Notes: generated by a model from the letters alone, not told the origin. A stretch of 37,077 nucleotides of DNA from Bacillota bacterium (GCA_023399275.1 JAEWQH010000084.1:1-37077); one strand, 5' to 3'. Counted from the first letter of the stretch, positions 24,302 to 31,975 are shown. A program made the numbers and translations.

Positions 24302-25627
24302 ATGGAAGACCGGTATCGTAACGGCGTCGCGGTGCAGGTGCCGCGCGTATTGCTCCCGAAAAAGGGGACGGACTATTACAAGTGGGCGGTCGTCGCCTGC
24401 GACCAGTACACCTCCCAACCGGCATACTGGGAGGATGCCAAGCGCATCGTCGGCGACGCGCCGTCTACGCTGGAGCTGATTTTGCCGGAGGCATATCTCG
24501 AAAAGCCCGGCGAAGAGGAGCGCATCGCAAGCATCAAGGCGCACATGCGCGAGTACCTCGACAAGGGCGTTCTCGAGGAGCAGCCGCAGGGCTTTGTACT
24601 GGTCACCCGCGCGGTCGGTGGCGCCGTGCGCACCGGGCTGGTGACGGCGCTGGACCTGGAGGCATACGACTATGCAAAGGGCTCCGATACGCTGATCCGC
24701 GCGTCGGAGGGGACCATCGTTTCGCGCATCCCGCCGCGGCTGAAGATCCGCGAGGGCGCGCCCATCGAGCTGCCGCACATCCTCGTGCTGATCGACGACC
24801 CGGACAGAACGGTCATCGAACCGCTCGCGCTGAAAAAGGCGGAGCTGACCAAGCTCTACGACACCGACCTCATGCTCGAGGGCGGACACATCACCGGCCA
24901 TCTGGTGGACGGTGCGGACGATATCCTCGGCGTGCTGGAGGCACTGAGCGTGCTCAAGGACGAGAAGCGCTTTGCCGGACAGTACGGCGCGCGTGCGCCC
25001 ATGCTCTTTGCCATGGGGGACGGAAACCACAGTTTTGCAACGGCGAAGGCCAGCTGGGAAAAGATCAAGCAGTCTCTGCCCGAGGCGGAGCGCGCGGATC
25101 ACCCCGCCCGCTACGCGCTGGTGGAGGTGGAAAACGTCCACGACGAAGGCATCGTATTTGAGCCGATCCACCGTGTGGTGTTCGGCGCAAGCGGAAACCG
25201 TGCCATCGAGACCATCCTGCGCCATCTGAAGGAGCAGAATGCGTCGGCCCGCGTCGAGCTGGGGCGTATGCCCTGTGCGCAGGGCGGGCAGAAGCACGTG
25301 CTGCCATTCATCACGGGTGAGGCGGAGGGCGCGTTCATCGTAGACGCTCCGAAGTCGCAGCTTGCGGTCGGCACGCTGCAGGCCGCGCTGGATGAGACGA
25401 TCAAGGAGATCTCGGGCGCGCAGATCGACTATATCCACGGCGCGGACGTGGTCAAGGAGCTCGCCCAAAAAGGCGGGGCGATCGGGTTTTTGCTGCCGGC
25501 TATGGAGAAGGGCGAGTTTTTCTCCACGGTGATCTTCGACGGCGCGCTGCCGAGAAAGACCTTCTCCATGGGCGAGGCAAACGAAAAGCGCTACTATCTC
25601 GAGTGCCGCTCGCTGGAGAAGAAATAG
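24302..25627 (+). CDS. DUF1015 family protein
   Basis: A 441-aa cytoplasmic protein of the DUF1015 family, which is widespread in Clostridia and often lies near serine or phosphoglycerate metabolism genes. Visible family features are the N-terminal VVACDQYTSQPAYWE (31-44), RASEGTIVSR (133-142), the LEGGHITGHLVD block (192-203) and the highly conserved MGDGNHSFATAK (238-249). No characterised enzymatic motif was recognised, and the reaction is unknown. The ribosome site is AAAAGGGGTGTGAAAC. It has its own strong promoter and is followed 84 bp later by aspartate kinase on the same strand with no terminator between, which suggests co-transcription and an amino-acid link. That link is inference. 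Confidence 0.85.
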   Translation: MEDRYRNGVAVQVPRVLLPKKGTDYYKWAVVACDQYTSQPAYWEDAKRIVGDAPSTLELILPEAYLEKPGEEERIASIKAHMREYLDKGVLEEQPQGFVLVTRAVGGAVRTGLVTALDLEAYDYAKGSDTLIRASEGTIVSRIPPRLKIREGAPIELPHILVLIDDPDRTVIEPLALKKAELTKLYDTDLMLEGGHITGHLVDGADDILGVLEALSVLKDEKRFAGQYGARAPMLFAMGDGNHSFATAKASWEKIKQSLPEAERADHPARYALVEVENVHDEGIVFEPIHRVVFGASGNRAIETILRHLKEQNASARVELGRMPCAQGGQKHVLPFITGEAEGAFIVDAPKSQLAVGTLQAALDETIKEISGAQIDYIHGADVVKELAQKGGAIGFLLPAMEKGEFFSTVIFDGALPRKTFSMGEANEKRYYLECRSLEKK

Positions 25628-25711
25628 GCGGCAAAGTGCCGGGCAGGTATGGACGGTATCTCACGGCGCAGCGCTTGCGCGCGCGCCGAAACATAGAACG
25701 GGGGAAAACCA

Positions 25712-27028
25712 ATGGCGGTCAAAACGGTTAAATTCGGCGGGACGAGCCTCTGCAACGCCGAAAACTTCACGAAGGTCAAGAATATCATCCTGGCCGACAA
25801 GGCGCGCAAGTATGTGGTGCCCTCTGCGCCGGGCAAACGCTTCCCCGGCGACGAGAAGATCACCGACCTGCTGTATCTTTGCTATGCCAAAAACGCAAAC
25901 GGCCTGTCGTTTGACGACACGTATGAGCAGATCTCCGAGCGGTATATCGGCATCGAAACCGAGCTGGGGCTCAAGACGAACATCGCGCAGGAGCTCTCGG
26001 CGATCAAGAAAAACATCCTCTCCGGCGCGAGTGAGGACTATATCGCAAGCCGCGGCGAGTATCTCAGCGGGCTGCTGCTGGCGGACTATCTCGGGTTCGA
26101 TTTTTACGACGCGGCGGAGCTCATCAGCTTCCATGCGGACGGCACCTACGACGACGAGACCACCCAGAAATGGACGCAGAAGCTCGCGGAGACGCAAAAG
26201 GTGGTTGTGCCGGGTTTCTATGGGCGCAAGCGCGACGGCAGCATCAAGACCTTCTCACGCGGCGGCAGCGACATCACCGGCGCCATCGTGGCGCGCGCGG
26301 TGCAGGCGGACGTCTACGAAAACTGGACCGACGTAAGCGGATTTCTGATGGCGGACCCGCGCATCGTCGATGATCCAAAGGTCATATCGGTGGTTACATA
26401 CTCCGAGCTGCGGGAGCTGAGCTATATGGGCGCGACCGTGCTGCATGAGGACTCCATCTTTCCCGTGCGCCGCGCGCAGATCCCGATCAACGTGCGCAAC
26501 ACCAACCGTCCGGAGGACGAGGGTACGATGGTCATCCCCGACGCGTTTTTGAAGTATTACAAGCGAGAGGGCGTGCTCACAGGCGTTGCGGGCCGCAAGG
26601 GCTTCACGGTCATCACCGTATACAAGGACAACATGCACAACGAGGTTGGCTTCGGCTACCGGTTGCTGCGCGTGCTGGACCGCTACAACATCTCCTTTGA
26701 GCACGTGCCCAGCGGCATCGATACCATGAGTCTCGTCATTTCAGACAGCAAGCTCAAGGAACACCTCGAGCAGGTGCTGCGCGAGATCCAGCGCGATTGC
26801 GAGCCGCAGAGCATCGAGGTGCACTCCAACATGGCGCTCGTCGCCACCGTCGGCAAGGGCATGATCCGCTCGCTCGGCGTGGCGGCGCGGCTCTTTGGCG
26901 CGCTGTACGAAGCGGGCGTCAACGTTCGGATGATCGACCAGGGCTCCTCGGAGATGAATATCATCGTCGGCATTGAAAACGACGATCTCCCCTCCGCCGT
27001 CCGCGCCATCTACCGCGCTTTTGCATAA
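25712..27028 (+). CDS. Aspartate kinase
   Basis: It phosphorylates aspartate, the first step toward lysine, threonine, methionine and diaminopimelate. The 438-aa product has the kinase N-terminus VKFGGTSLCNAENF (6-19), the SAPGKR motif (38-43), RGEYLSG (about 114-120), the FSRGGSDITGA active-site segment and two C-terminal ACT repeats (GVAGRKGFTVITV onward and HSNMALVATVGKGMI onward) for allosteric control. The PSAPGKRFPGDEKITDLL form is typical of the monofunctional clostridial enzymes related to Bacillus YclM/ThrD. The ribosome site is GGGGGAAAACC. No lysine riboswitch fits in the 84-bp upstream gap, so regulation is presumably allosteric. Confidence 0.95.
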   Translation: MAVKTVKFGGTSLCNAENFTKVKNIILADKARKYVVPSAPGKRFPGDEKITDLLYLCYAKNANGLSFDDTYEQISERYIGIETELGLKTNIAQELSAIKKNILSGASEDYIASRGEYLSGLLLADYLGFDFYDAAELISFHADGTYDDETTQKWTQKLAETQKVVVPGFYGRKRDGSIKTFSRGGSDITGAIVARAVQADVYENWTDVSGFLMADPRIVDDPKVISVVTYSELRELSYMGATVLHEDSIFPVRRAQIPINVRNTNRPEDEGTMVIPDAFLKYYKREGVLTGVAGRKGFTVITVYKDNMHNEVGFGYRLLRVLDRYNISFEHVPSGIDTMSLVISDSKLKEHLEQVLREIQRDCEPQSIEVHSNMALVATVGKGMIRSLGVAARLFGALYEAGVNVRMIDQGSSEMNIIVGIENDDLPSAVRAIYRAFA

Positions 27029-27096
27029 TGGCGGTATGACCGCGCGGCAAAACGACACTGCTCCATTGGAATGCCGAAAAGCGGATTATTGAAAGC

Positions 27097-27136
27097 AAAA
27101 GCCTCCTGTCGCGGATCCAGCGGCGGGAGGCTTTTT
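27097..27136. terminator. Bidirectional terminator between aspartate kinase and pepT
   Basis: AAAAGCCTCC pairs with GGAGGCTTTTT, with an inner GCG-type stem. It is flanked by A- and T-runs and lies between two convergent genes. Confidence 0.8.
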
Positions 27137-27175
27137 GTAAGGGAAGGCGGCGGCCGAATCACCTGGCGCGGTTTT

Positions 27176-28387
27176 TCATCCCACAAACGAAGGGACGAGC
27201 GCTTCCAGGATGCGGACGACTTTCTCCATCGCTTCTGTGGAGACAAACTCATAGCGGCCGTGGAAATTCTGCCCGCCGGTGCAGAGGTTGGGGCAGGGCA
27301 GGCCCATATAGCTCAGGCGCGAGCCGTCCGTGCCGCCGCGGATAGGGGCGCAAAACGGCGTGATACCGGTGGATTCCATCGCGCGCTTTGCCGCGTCCAC
27401 GATCGCCATCGGAATCTTGGCTTTCATGTTGTAGTAGGTGTCCTCCAACTGCAGAGAAACGGTGCCCGGGCCGTACTTCTCGTTCATGTAGGCGCAGGCT
27501 TTCTCCATCAGCGCTTTTTTCTGTGCGAACTTCTCCGCGTCGTGGTCGCGCAGCAGATAGTATAGATATGCCCCATCCACGTGCGCGTCCAGCCGCTCAA
27601 GGTGAAAGAATCCTTCGTATCCGTCGGTACAGGCGGGGTTCTCAAACCGGGGCAGCAGCTCGTGCAGCTCCATGGCGAGCAGAGACGCGTTGACCATGCG
27701 CCCCTTTGCGCTGCCGGTGTGTGTGCTCAGCCCCTGTATGCGGATCTGCGCGCTCGCAGCGTTGAAACATTCGTAATTGATTTCGCCCATCGTGCCGCCG
27801 TCTACCGTATAGGCGAAATCCGCGCCGAACGCAGGCACGTCGAAGAGGTCCACTCCGCGCCCGACCTCCTCGTCCGGCGTAAAGCCGATGCGGATCGTCC
27901 CGTGCTCCGGTGCGTCGGGCGAGAGCATGTGCTCGGCAAACGTCATGATCTCCGCAACGCCCGCCTTATCGTCCGCGCCGAGGAGCGTCGTGCCGTCCGT
28001 GCAGATGATCTCCTCGCCGAGGTAGTTCAGCAGCGCGGGGGAGTCCTTTGGCGAGAGCGTGTAGCCACCGCCCATATCGATGTCGCCGCCGTCGTAGTTC
28101 GGCGTGAGCACGGGCTTCACGTTTGCGCCGCTGACCGCGTCCGACGTATCCACGTGCGCCAGCAGGCCGACGACGGGGGCGCGCCTTTGCGTGTTGGCGG
28201 GGATGGTCGCGGTTACGTAGCCGTGCGGGTCAAGCTGAACATCCGCCGCGCCGAGCGCTGCAAGCTCATCGCGCAGCAGGCGGCACAGGTCGAGCTGCTT
28301 TTCGGTGCTGGGGATCTGGTCCACGTGCTGTTCGGACTGGGTGTCGATCTTGACATACCGCAAAAAACGGTCTTTGACGGATTCCAT
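27176..28387 (-). CDS. pepT: Peptidase T (tripeptide aminopeptidase)
   Basis: A zinc-dependent M20 aminopeptidase that removes N-terminal residues from tripeptides. The 403-aa length is usual. Metal and catalytic residues can be placed: His78 and Asp80 in LLAHVDTSD, Asp140 in GADDKAG, the catalytic Glu pair 173-174 in TPDEEVGRG, Asp196 in YTVDGG, and the C-terminal histidine in GGQNFHGRYE. The lid-domain arginine region IRGGTDGSRLS is intact. The ATG at 28387 has GAGGTGG nine bases upstream and a promoter about 40 bases before it. It is cytoplasmic and works in peptide nutrition. Confidence 0.96.
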   Translation of the reverse strand: MESVKDRFLRYVKIDTQSEQHVDQIPSTEKQLDLCRLLRDELAALGAADVQLDPHGYVTATIPANTQRRAPVVGLLAHVDTSDAVSGANVKPVLTPNYDGGDIDMGGGYTLSPKDSPALLNYLGEEIICTDGTTLLGADDKAGVAEIMTFAEHMLSPDAPEHGTIRIGFTPDEEVGRGVDLFDVPAFGADFAYTVDGGTMGEINYECFNAASAQIRIQGLSTHTGSAKGRMVNASLLAMELHELLPRFENPACTDGYEGFFHLERLDAHVDGAYLYYLLRDHDAEKFAQKKALMEKACAYMNEKYGPGTVSLQLEDTYYNMKAKIPMAIVDAAKRAMESTGITPFCAPIRGGTDGSRLSYMGLPCPNLCTGGQNFHGRYEFVSTEAMEKVVRILEALVPSFVG

Positions 28388-28426
28388 CTATTATCCACCT
28401 CGATTTCTTTGGTTGACTGCATAGAA

Positions 28427-28455
28427 AGCATAACACGCGGCACTTTGGCTGGCAA
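28427..28455 (-). promoter_or_regulatory. pepT promoter
   Basis: On the minus strand, TTGCCA and TATGCT are separated by 17 bp. Confidence 0.6.
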
Positions 28456-28482
28456 GCGGCGCGCGATGGCCGCCAAAATCGG

Positions 28483-28511
28483 AAAAGGCGTTTCCCTTTC
28501 GGGGAACGCCT
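28483..28511 (-). terminator. Terminator of the zinc-ribbon gene
   Basis: On the minus strand, GGCGTTCCC pairs with GGGAAACGCC (one bulged A) around a 5-base loop, followed by TTTT. Confidence 0.75.
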
Positions 28512-28573
28512 CTCAGGTCGGTCTTGTGCACCCTGATTCCGATTATATCCGAAAACGGAATAAGGGGAATGCG

Positions 28574-28849
28574 TCAGCGGCCCTTGTGGTTCTGGAAGCA
28601 GGCGCTGCAATATACGGGACGGTCGTTTCTGGGTTGGAACGGGATCTTGGTGGGCGCCCCGCACTCCGCGCAGACCGCGTCGAACATCTCACGCTCGCCG
28701 CTGCGCGTGGTCTTACGGTTGGAACGGCAGTCCTTGCAGCGGACGGGCTCGTTTTGGAAGCCTTTCTCCGCGTAAAACTCCTGCTCGCCGGCCGTAAAGA
28801 CGAATTCGTTACCGCAATCCTTGCATACCAGTGTCTTGTCTTGGAACAT
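28574..28849 (-). CDS. Double zinc-ribbon protein (zf-trcl / CxxC-x17-CxxC type)
   Basis: A 91-aa protein with two zinc-ribbon modules. The first has CKDCGNEF (9-16) and CKDC (38-41) around QEFYAEKGFQNEPVRC, the pattern of the zf-trcl family. The second has CAECGAPTKIPFQP (60-73) and YCSACF (80-85), the CxxC-x17-CxxC pattern. A basic linker SNRKTTRSGERE joins them. Proteins of this kind are common and uncharacterised in Clostridia; nucleic-acid or ribosome binding is plausible but not shown. The ATG at 28849 follows AAAAGGGGA. Its upstream region is unusual: about 270 bases of structured leader (see 28886-29116) separate the gene from the only visible promoter. Confidence 0.88.
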   Translation of the reverse strand: MFQDKTLVCKDCGNEFVFTAGEQEFYAEKGFQNEPVRCKDCRSNRKTTRSGEREMFDAVCAECGAPTKIPFQPRNDRPVYCSACFQNHKGR

Positions 28850-28885
28850 TTGGATTTTTTCCCCTTTTCGGTTCGTGAAATTTTT

Positions 28886-29116
28886 GATATCCGAGTGCCG
28901 GCTGACCTGGTTTTTGCCCCCACACCCGCCAACTGGAAGTGTCGCTACCCGGCGATGTGCCTCTCACTACTGCCTCTCTCGAAATGCATGATAGATATGC
29001 TTCGGTTGGACTTACATCTAGACCGCACCATGCTCACGGGGCTTTGCCCGCTTACGTGGATCGTTTTGCCTGCGACTGGCATCGATTTTCAACCACAGAC
29101 CCGATACGCGGATACC
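28886..29116 (-). ncRNA. Candidate structured RNA, about 230 nt (ncRNA or long leader)
   Basis: The predicted start site (29116) is seven bases after a TATACT -10. The RNA's first eight bases, GGTATCCG, pair with CGGATATC at its far end (28886-28893), closing the molecule. Inner helices on the minus strand, numbered from 29116: GTGG 21-24 / CCAC 58-61 and ATCG 31-34 / CGAT 54-57 around the hairpin TGCC-7-GGCA; GGGC 68-71 / GCCC 75-78; GCATG 84-88 / CATGC 127-131 enclosing CGGT 92-95 / ACCG 111-114; ACACTT 175-180 / GGGTGT 190-195; GCCGG 164-168 / CCGGC 216-220. There is no open frame with protein-like composition and no terminator before the zinc-ribbon ATG 37 bases later. The fold resembles large Firmicutes RNAs such as the raiA motif or 6S RNA in size and closure, but no family-specific sequence was recognised. 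Confidence 0.5.
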
Positions 29117-29122
29117 AAAATC

Positions 29123-29152
29123 AGTATAGTACACTCAATTGTAAAATTGCAA
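29123..29152 (-). promoter_or_regulatory. Promoter of the structured RNA / zinc-ribbon gene
   Basis: On the minus strand, TTGCAA and TATACT are separated by 18 bp. It is the only clear promoter in the 357-bp gap between the zinc-ribbon and YwlG-family genes. Confidence 0.55.
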
Positions 29153-29206
29153 TGTATTTTTTTCAAGGATTGTCCGGACAAATGCGCCAATTCGGCGTTT
29201 TTTGCA

Positions 29207-29776
29207 TTATTTATGCGCCGGTTCGTCGTCTTTATACTGCGCGCGCGGGCCGCCGACGTACTTCGGGCGCGTCTTTGCGAGGATGAAGGATGCTTCGCCG
29301 ATCTTGCGCTGCTCGGTGTGTACGGGCACCACGACAGGGTGCAGATGCATGCCGATCAGCGTGCCGCCGATGTCCATGCCCAGCGCCGCCTTTCCGTCCA
29401 CATTCTCAACCATAACCCGATCCGGGATGCGGCCGTACGCCTCGGTTGCAAAGGCCCCGCCTGCGTGAAGCCACGGCCGAACCCAGACTTCCTGCAGATG
29501 ATATTGCTCCATGCAGGCGCGGCTCGTGCAGATGGCGCGGTTGATGTGCTCGCAGCCCTGCACGGCCAGATACAGCCCCGCCTCGCTTACCCGCGGCAGA
29601 ATCGCGTCCATAACGGCATGCGCCGCCTCTTCGCTGGAGGCGGAGCCGATGCGCTTGCCTACGATTTCGCTCGTAGAGCAGCCGACGACAAAGATATCTC
29701 CCTTGCGGTAGTCCGCACTTGCAAGCAGATGGTCGACGGCTGCGCCGGCCTGTCGGGACAGTTCCTGAAAATCCAT
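29207..29776 (-). CDS. ywlG: TIGR01440/UPF0340 family protein (YwlG-like)
   Basis: A 189-aa cytoplasmic protein of the YwlG (TIGR01440, DUF436) family, conserved in Firmicutes and of unknown function. Recognisable blocks are GDIFVVGCSTSEIVGKRIGS (26-45), LAVQGCEHINRA (69-80), the HAGGAFATEAY segment, DIGGTLIGMHLHPVVVP and the C-terminal KTRPKYVGGPRAQY. The ATG at 29776 has AAGAGGTGTTTATC before it; a longer in-frame start would run through the promoter and a hairpin. It is divergent from mutY, with a 19-bp palindrome between the two promoters. No enzymatic activity is assigned here. Confidence 0.9.
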   Translation of the reverse strand: MDFQELSRQAGAAVDHLLASADYRKGDIFVVGCSTSEIVGKRIGSASSEEAAHAVMDAILPRVSEAGLYLAVQGCEHINRAICTSRACMEQYHLQEVWVRPWLHAGGAFATEAYGRIPDRVMVENVDGKAALGMDIGGTLIGMHLHPVVVPVHTEQRKIGEASFILAKTRPKYVGGPRAQYKDDEPAHK

Positions 29777-29844
29777 GATAAACACCTCTTTGGTTTCGGG
29801 GCATGCACGCCGCGTTGCGCGGCTTCGCCCATGTTCAGTACCAC

Positions 29845-29853
29845 AGTATAGCA
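29845..29853 (-). promoter_or_regulatory. ywlG-family gene promoter (extended -10)
   Basis: TGCTATACT on the minus strand, without a clear -35. A short GCCGCG / CGCGGC hairpin (29809-29823) lies in the leader. Confidence 0.45.
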
Positions 29854-29880
29854 CAATTTTCCCGTATGTACCGCGCATTT

Positions 29881-29899
29881 TTCACGCAAAATGCGTGAA
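29881..29899. promoter_or_regulatory. 19-bp palindrome between the divergent ywlG and mutY promoters
   Basis: TTCACGCA-AAA-TGCGTGAA is a perfect inverted repeat with 8-bp arms. It covers the -35 position of the mutY promoter and lies just upstream of the ywlG promoter. The symmetry suggests a homodimeric repressor site; the regulator is not identified. Confidence 0.5.
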
Positions 29900-29906
29900 T
29901 CTTGTA

Positions 29907-29915
29907 TGGTATACT
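29907..29915 (+). promoter_or_regulatory. mutY promoter, predicted to give a leaderless mRNA
   Basis: TGGTATACT is an extended -10 ending seven bases before the mutY ATG, so the start site should coincide with or adjoin the A of ATG. There is no room for a ribosome site. Confidence 0.5.
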
Positions 29916-29921
29916 GTTGCC

Positions 29922-30926
29922 ATGGAATGGATTAACCCGCTGATGGCGTGGTATCAAAAAAATGCGCGCGATCTGCCCTGGCGCAGAACGCGGGACGGCT
30001 ATGCCGTTTGGATCAGCGAGATCATGCTGCAGCAGACGCGTGTGGCCGCCGTAATCCCTTACTACGAGCGGTTTCTGCGCGAGCTGCCGGATGTGTTCGC
30101 GCTTGCGGGGGTCGATGACGAGCGCCTGCATAAGCTCTGGGAGGGGCTCGGCTACTATAGCCGCGCGAGCAACCTGAAAAAAGCCGCAAACGAGATCGTC
30201 GCGCGTTTCGATGGGCAGATGCCGCGCGATTACGGCGCGTTGCTGACCCTGCCCGGCATCGGCGAATACACCGCGGGCGCGATTGCGTCCATCGCTTTTG
30301 ACGAAGCGGTGCCTGCGGTGGATGGCAACGTGTTGCGCGTACTTGCGCGGCTCTATGCGCTCGAGCGCGATATTCGCGACGCGGCGTTCAAAAAAGAGGC
30401 GCGCGCGCGGCTGCTGCCGCTTGTGCCGGCGGATCAGCCGGGGGTGTTCAATGCGGCGTTGATGGAGCTGGGCGCGGTCGTCTGCCTGCCAAACGGCACG
30501 CCGAAGTGCGGCGAATGCCCCGTGCGCGCGCACTGCGCGGCCAATCGGCAGGGCAAAACGGAACAGTTGCCGGTGCTCTCCGCAAAAAAAGCGCGGAGGA
30601 TCGAGCGGAAAACGGTGTTTGCCCTCTCGACCGGAGGCGGGCTGCTGGGGTTTCGCCGGCCGGAGCGCGGCTTGCTAGCGGGGCTTTGGCAGTTGCCGGA
30701 GGCAGAGGGGGCGCTTTCGGATGCGCAGGCTGCGGCGTGGCTGGGCACGCACGGCATCGTGCCGATCGGTGAGCTGCGCTTTTACGAGCGCAGGCATATC
30801 TTTACGCATATCGAGTGGCATATGCGCGTGTGCGCCGCTGCGGTTTCCGTGGACGCGCTGCCTGAGGGATGGGTTGTTCTGGATGAATCCCTCGCGCTGC
30901 CGACGGCATACCGCGTGTGCCTTTAG
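29922..30926 (+). CDS. mutY: A/G-specific adenine glycosylase
   Basis: MutY removes adenine mispaired with 8-oxoguanine. The 334-aa product has the catalytic Glu33 in WISEIMLQQT, the helix-hairpin-helix LPGIGEYTAGAI (110-121), catalytic Asp134 in PAVDGNVLRV, and the iron-sulfur ligands Cys188, Cys196, Cys199 and Cys205 with a first spacing of seven residues (CLPNGTPKC). The C-terminal third is the NUDIX-like domain that reads 8-oxoguanine (GLLAGLWQLPEAEG). The ATG at 29922 begins the conserved WINPLMAWYQKNARDLPWR; a longer in-frame extension overlaps the neighbouring leader and is rejected. No Shine-Dalgarno sequence is present and the -10 lies immediately upstream, so it is a leaderless candidate. 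Confidence 0.96.
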   Translation: MEWINPLMAWYQKNARDLPWRRTRDGYAVWISEIMLQQTRVAAVIPYYERFLRELPDVFALAGVDDERLHKLWEGLGYYSRASNLKKAANEIVARFDGQMPRDYGALLTLPGIGEYTAGAIASIAFDEAVPAVDGNVLRVLARLYALERDIRDAAFKKEARARLLPLVPADQPGVFNAALMELGAVVCLPNGTPKCGECPVRAHCAANRQGKTEQLPVLSAKKARRIERKTVFALSTGGGLLGFRRPERGLLAGLWQLPEAEGALSDAQAAAWLGTHGIVPIGELRFYERRHIFTHIEWHMRVCAAAVSVDALPEGWVVLDESLALPTAYRVCL

Positions 30927-30930
30927 GCGG

Positions 30931-30955
30931 AAAAAAGCGGCGGGGGTTCCGCCGC
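30931..30955 (-). terminator. Terminator of the dnaX-ybaB-recR unit
   Basis: On the minus strand, GCGGCGG pairs with CCGCCGC around a 5-base loop, followed by TTTTTT. It fills the 36-bp gap between convergent mutY and recR. Confidence 0.8.
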
Positions 30956-30962
30956 GGCTGCG

Positions 30963-31562
30963 TCAGTAGATCGGCCTTCGGCCTTCCATGGCCTTTGCCA
31001 GCGTCACCTCGTCCGTATACTCGAGGTTGCCGCCGATGGGGATGCCGTGCGCGATACGCGAGCAGCCGACCCCCATGGGCTTGAGCAACCGCGCGATATA
31101 GGAGGCCGTCGCCTCGCCTTCCACATCCGGATTGGTGGCGATGATGACCTCCTTGACGCCGCCCGACTTTACGCGCTCAACCAGTTCGTTGATGCGGATG
31201 TCGTTCGGGCCTATGCCGTCCACGGGGGAGAGCACGCCGTGGAGCACGTGGTATTTGCCGTGAAACTCACGCGTGCGCTCCATGGCGACGACGTCCTTCG
31301 CGTCGCAGACGACGCAGAGCACGCTGCCGTCCCGGCTCGTGTCCGCGCAGATGGCGCAGGGGGTAATGTCCGTATACGTGCCGCAGACGGGGCAGTCCAC
31401 CACTTTTTCGCGCGCGGCAACGATGGCCGCCGCAAGTTCCTGCGCCTGCGAGGCCGGCATGTCGAGAATATGGTAAGCTAGCCGCTGCGCGGTCTTCTGC
31501 CCGATGCCGGGCAGGCGCGAAAGCTGCGTTGTGAGGCGGACGATGGGTTCGATGGTGAGCAT
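30963..31562 (-). CDS. recR: Recombination protein RecR
   Basis: RecR works with RecF and RecO in gap repair. The 199-aa product is standard: an N-terminal helix-hairpin-helix (SRLPGIGQKTAQRLAYHIL, 15-33), a C4 zinc finger (Cys57, Cys60, Cys69, Cys72 in CPVCGTYTDITPCAIC), a TOPRIM domain (VLCVVCDAKDVVAMERT to ATNPDVEGEATASYIARLL) and the C-terminal Walker-B-like GIPIGGNLEYTDEVTL with the terminal GRRPIY. The ATG at 31562 lies two bases beyond the ybaB stop, so translation is probably coupled; no strong ribosome site is visible. Order dnaX-ybaB-recR is the common Firmicutes arrangement. Confidence 0.97.
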   Translation of the reverse strand: MLTIEPIVRLTTQLSRLPGIGQKTAQRLAYHILDMPASQAQELAAAIVAAREKVVDCPVCGTYTDITPCAICADTSRDGSVLCVVCDAKDVVAMERTREFHGKYHVLHGVLSPVDGIGPNDIRINELVERVKSGGVKEVIIATNPDVEGEATASYIARLLKPMGVGCSRIAHGIPIGGNLEYTDEVTLAKAMEGRRPIY

Positions 31563-31564
31563 AG

Positions 31565-31903
31565 CTACAGGCCAAGCCCCAGACCGCCGGTGATCTTGCC
31601 GATTTCGTCCTCGATGGTCTTGCTCGCCGTGCGCAGCGCCTCGTTGACGGCGGAGAGCACGAGGTCCTGCAGCATCTCCACGTCTTCGGGATCGACGCAC
31701 GCGGGGTTGATGACGATGCTCTTGACATCCTTTGCGCCGTTGACGGTCACCGTGACCATGCCGCCGCCGCTGCTCGCGGTGAAGTCGCGTTCGTTGAGCT
31801 CCGCCTGCGCGCGCTGCACATCCTGCTGCATCTTCTGTGCGCGCAGCATGAGCTGCTGCATGTTTCCGCCGCCCATCCCGCCGGGGAATCCGCCCTTAGC
31901 CAT
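31565..31903 (-). CDS. ybaB: YbaB/EbfC family nucleoid-associated protein
   Basis: A 112-aa DNA-binding protein of the YbaB/EbfC family, a dimer with a tweezer-like shape. Characteristic features are the Gly/Met-rich N-terminus (MAKGGFPGGMGGGNMQQLM), the coiled helix LRAQKMQQDVQRAQAEL, the strand block GGGMVTVTVNGAKDVKSIVINP and the terminal helix DLVLSAVNEALRTASKTIEDEIGKITGG. An ideal AGGAGG ribosome site precedes the ATG. It sits between dnaX and recR in the usual operon order. Confidence 0.95.
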   Translation of the reverse strand: MAKGGFPGGMGGGNMQQLMLRAQKMQQDVQRAQAELNERDFTASSGGGMVTVTVNGAKDVKSIVINPACVDPEDVEMLQDLVLSAVNEALRTASKTIEDEIGKITGGLGLGL

Positions 31904-31975
31904 AAAAAATCCTCCTGAACATTCTGTTATCTGTTTCGACTGCGGCCGGCGTATTGCCGATGCCGGCAGTTGCCT

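Noticed and set aside
25628..25711. Lysine riboswitch before aspartate kinase
   Set aside because: The gap is only 84 bases, too short for an L-box, and shows no fitting helices.
27581..29851. 756-codon plus-strand open frame across pepT, the zinc-ribbon gene and the YwlG-family gene
   Set aside because: It runs antisense to three genes with clear homology and across the structured RNA region.
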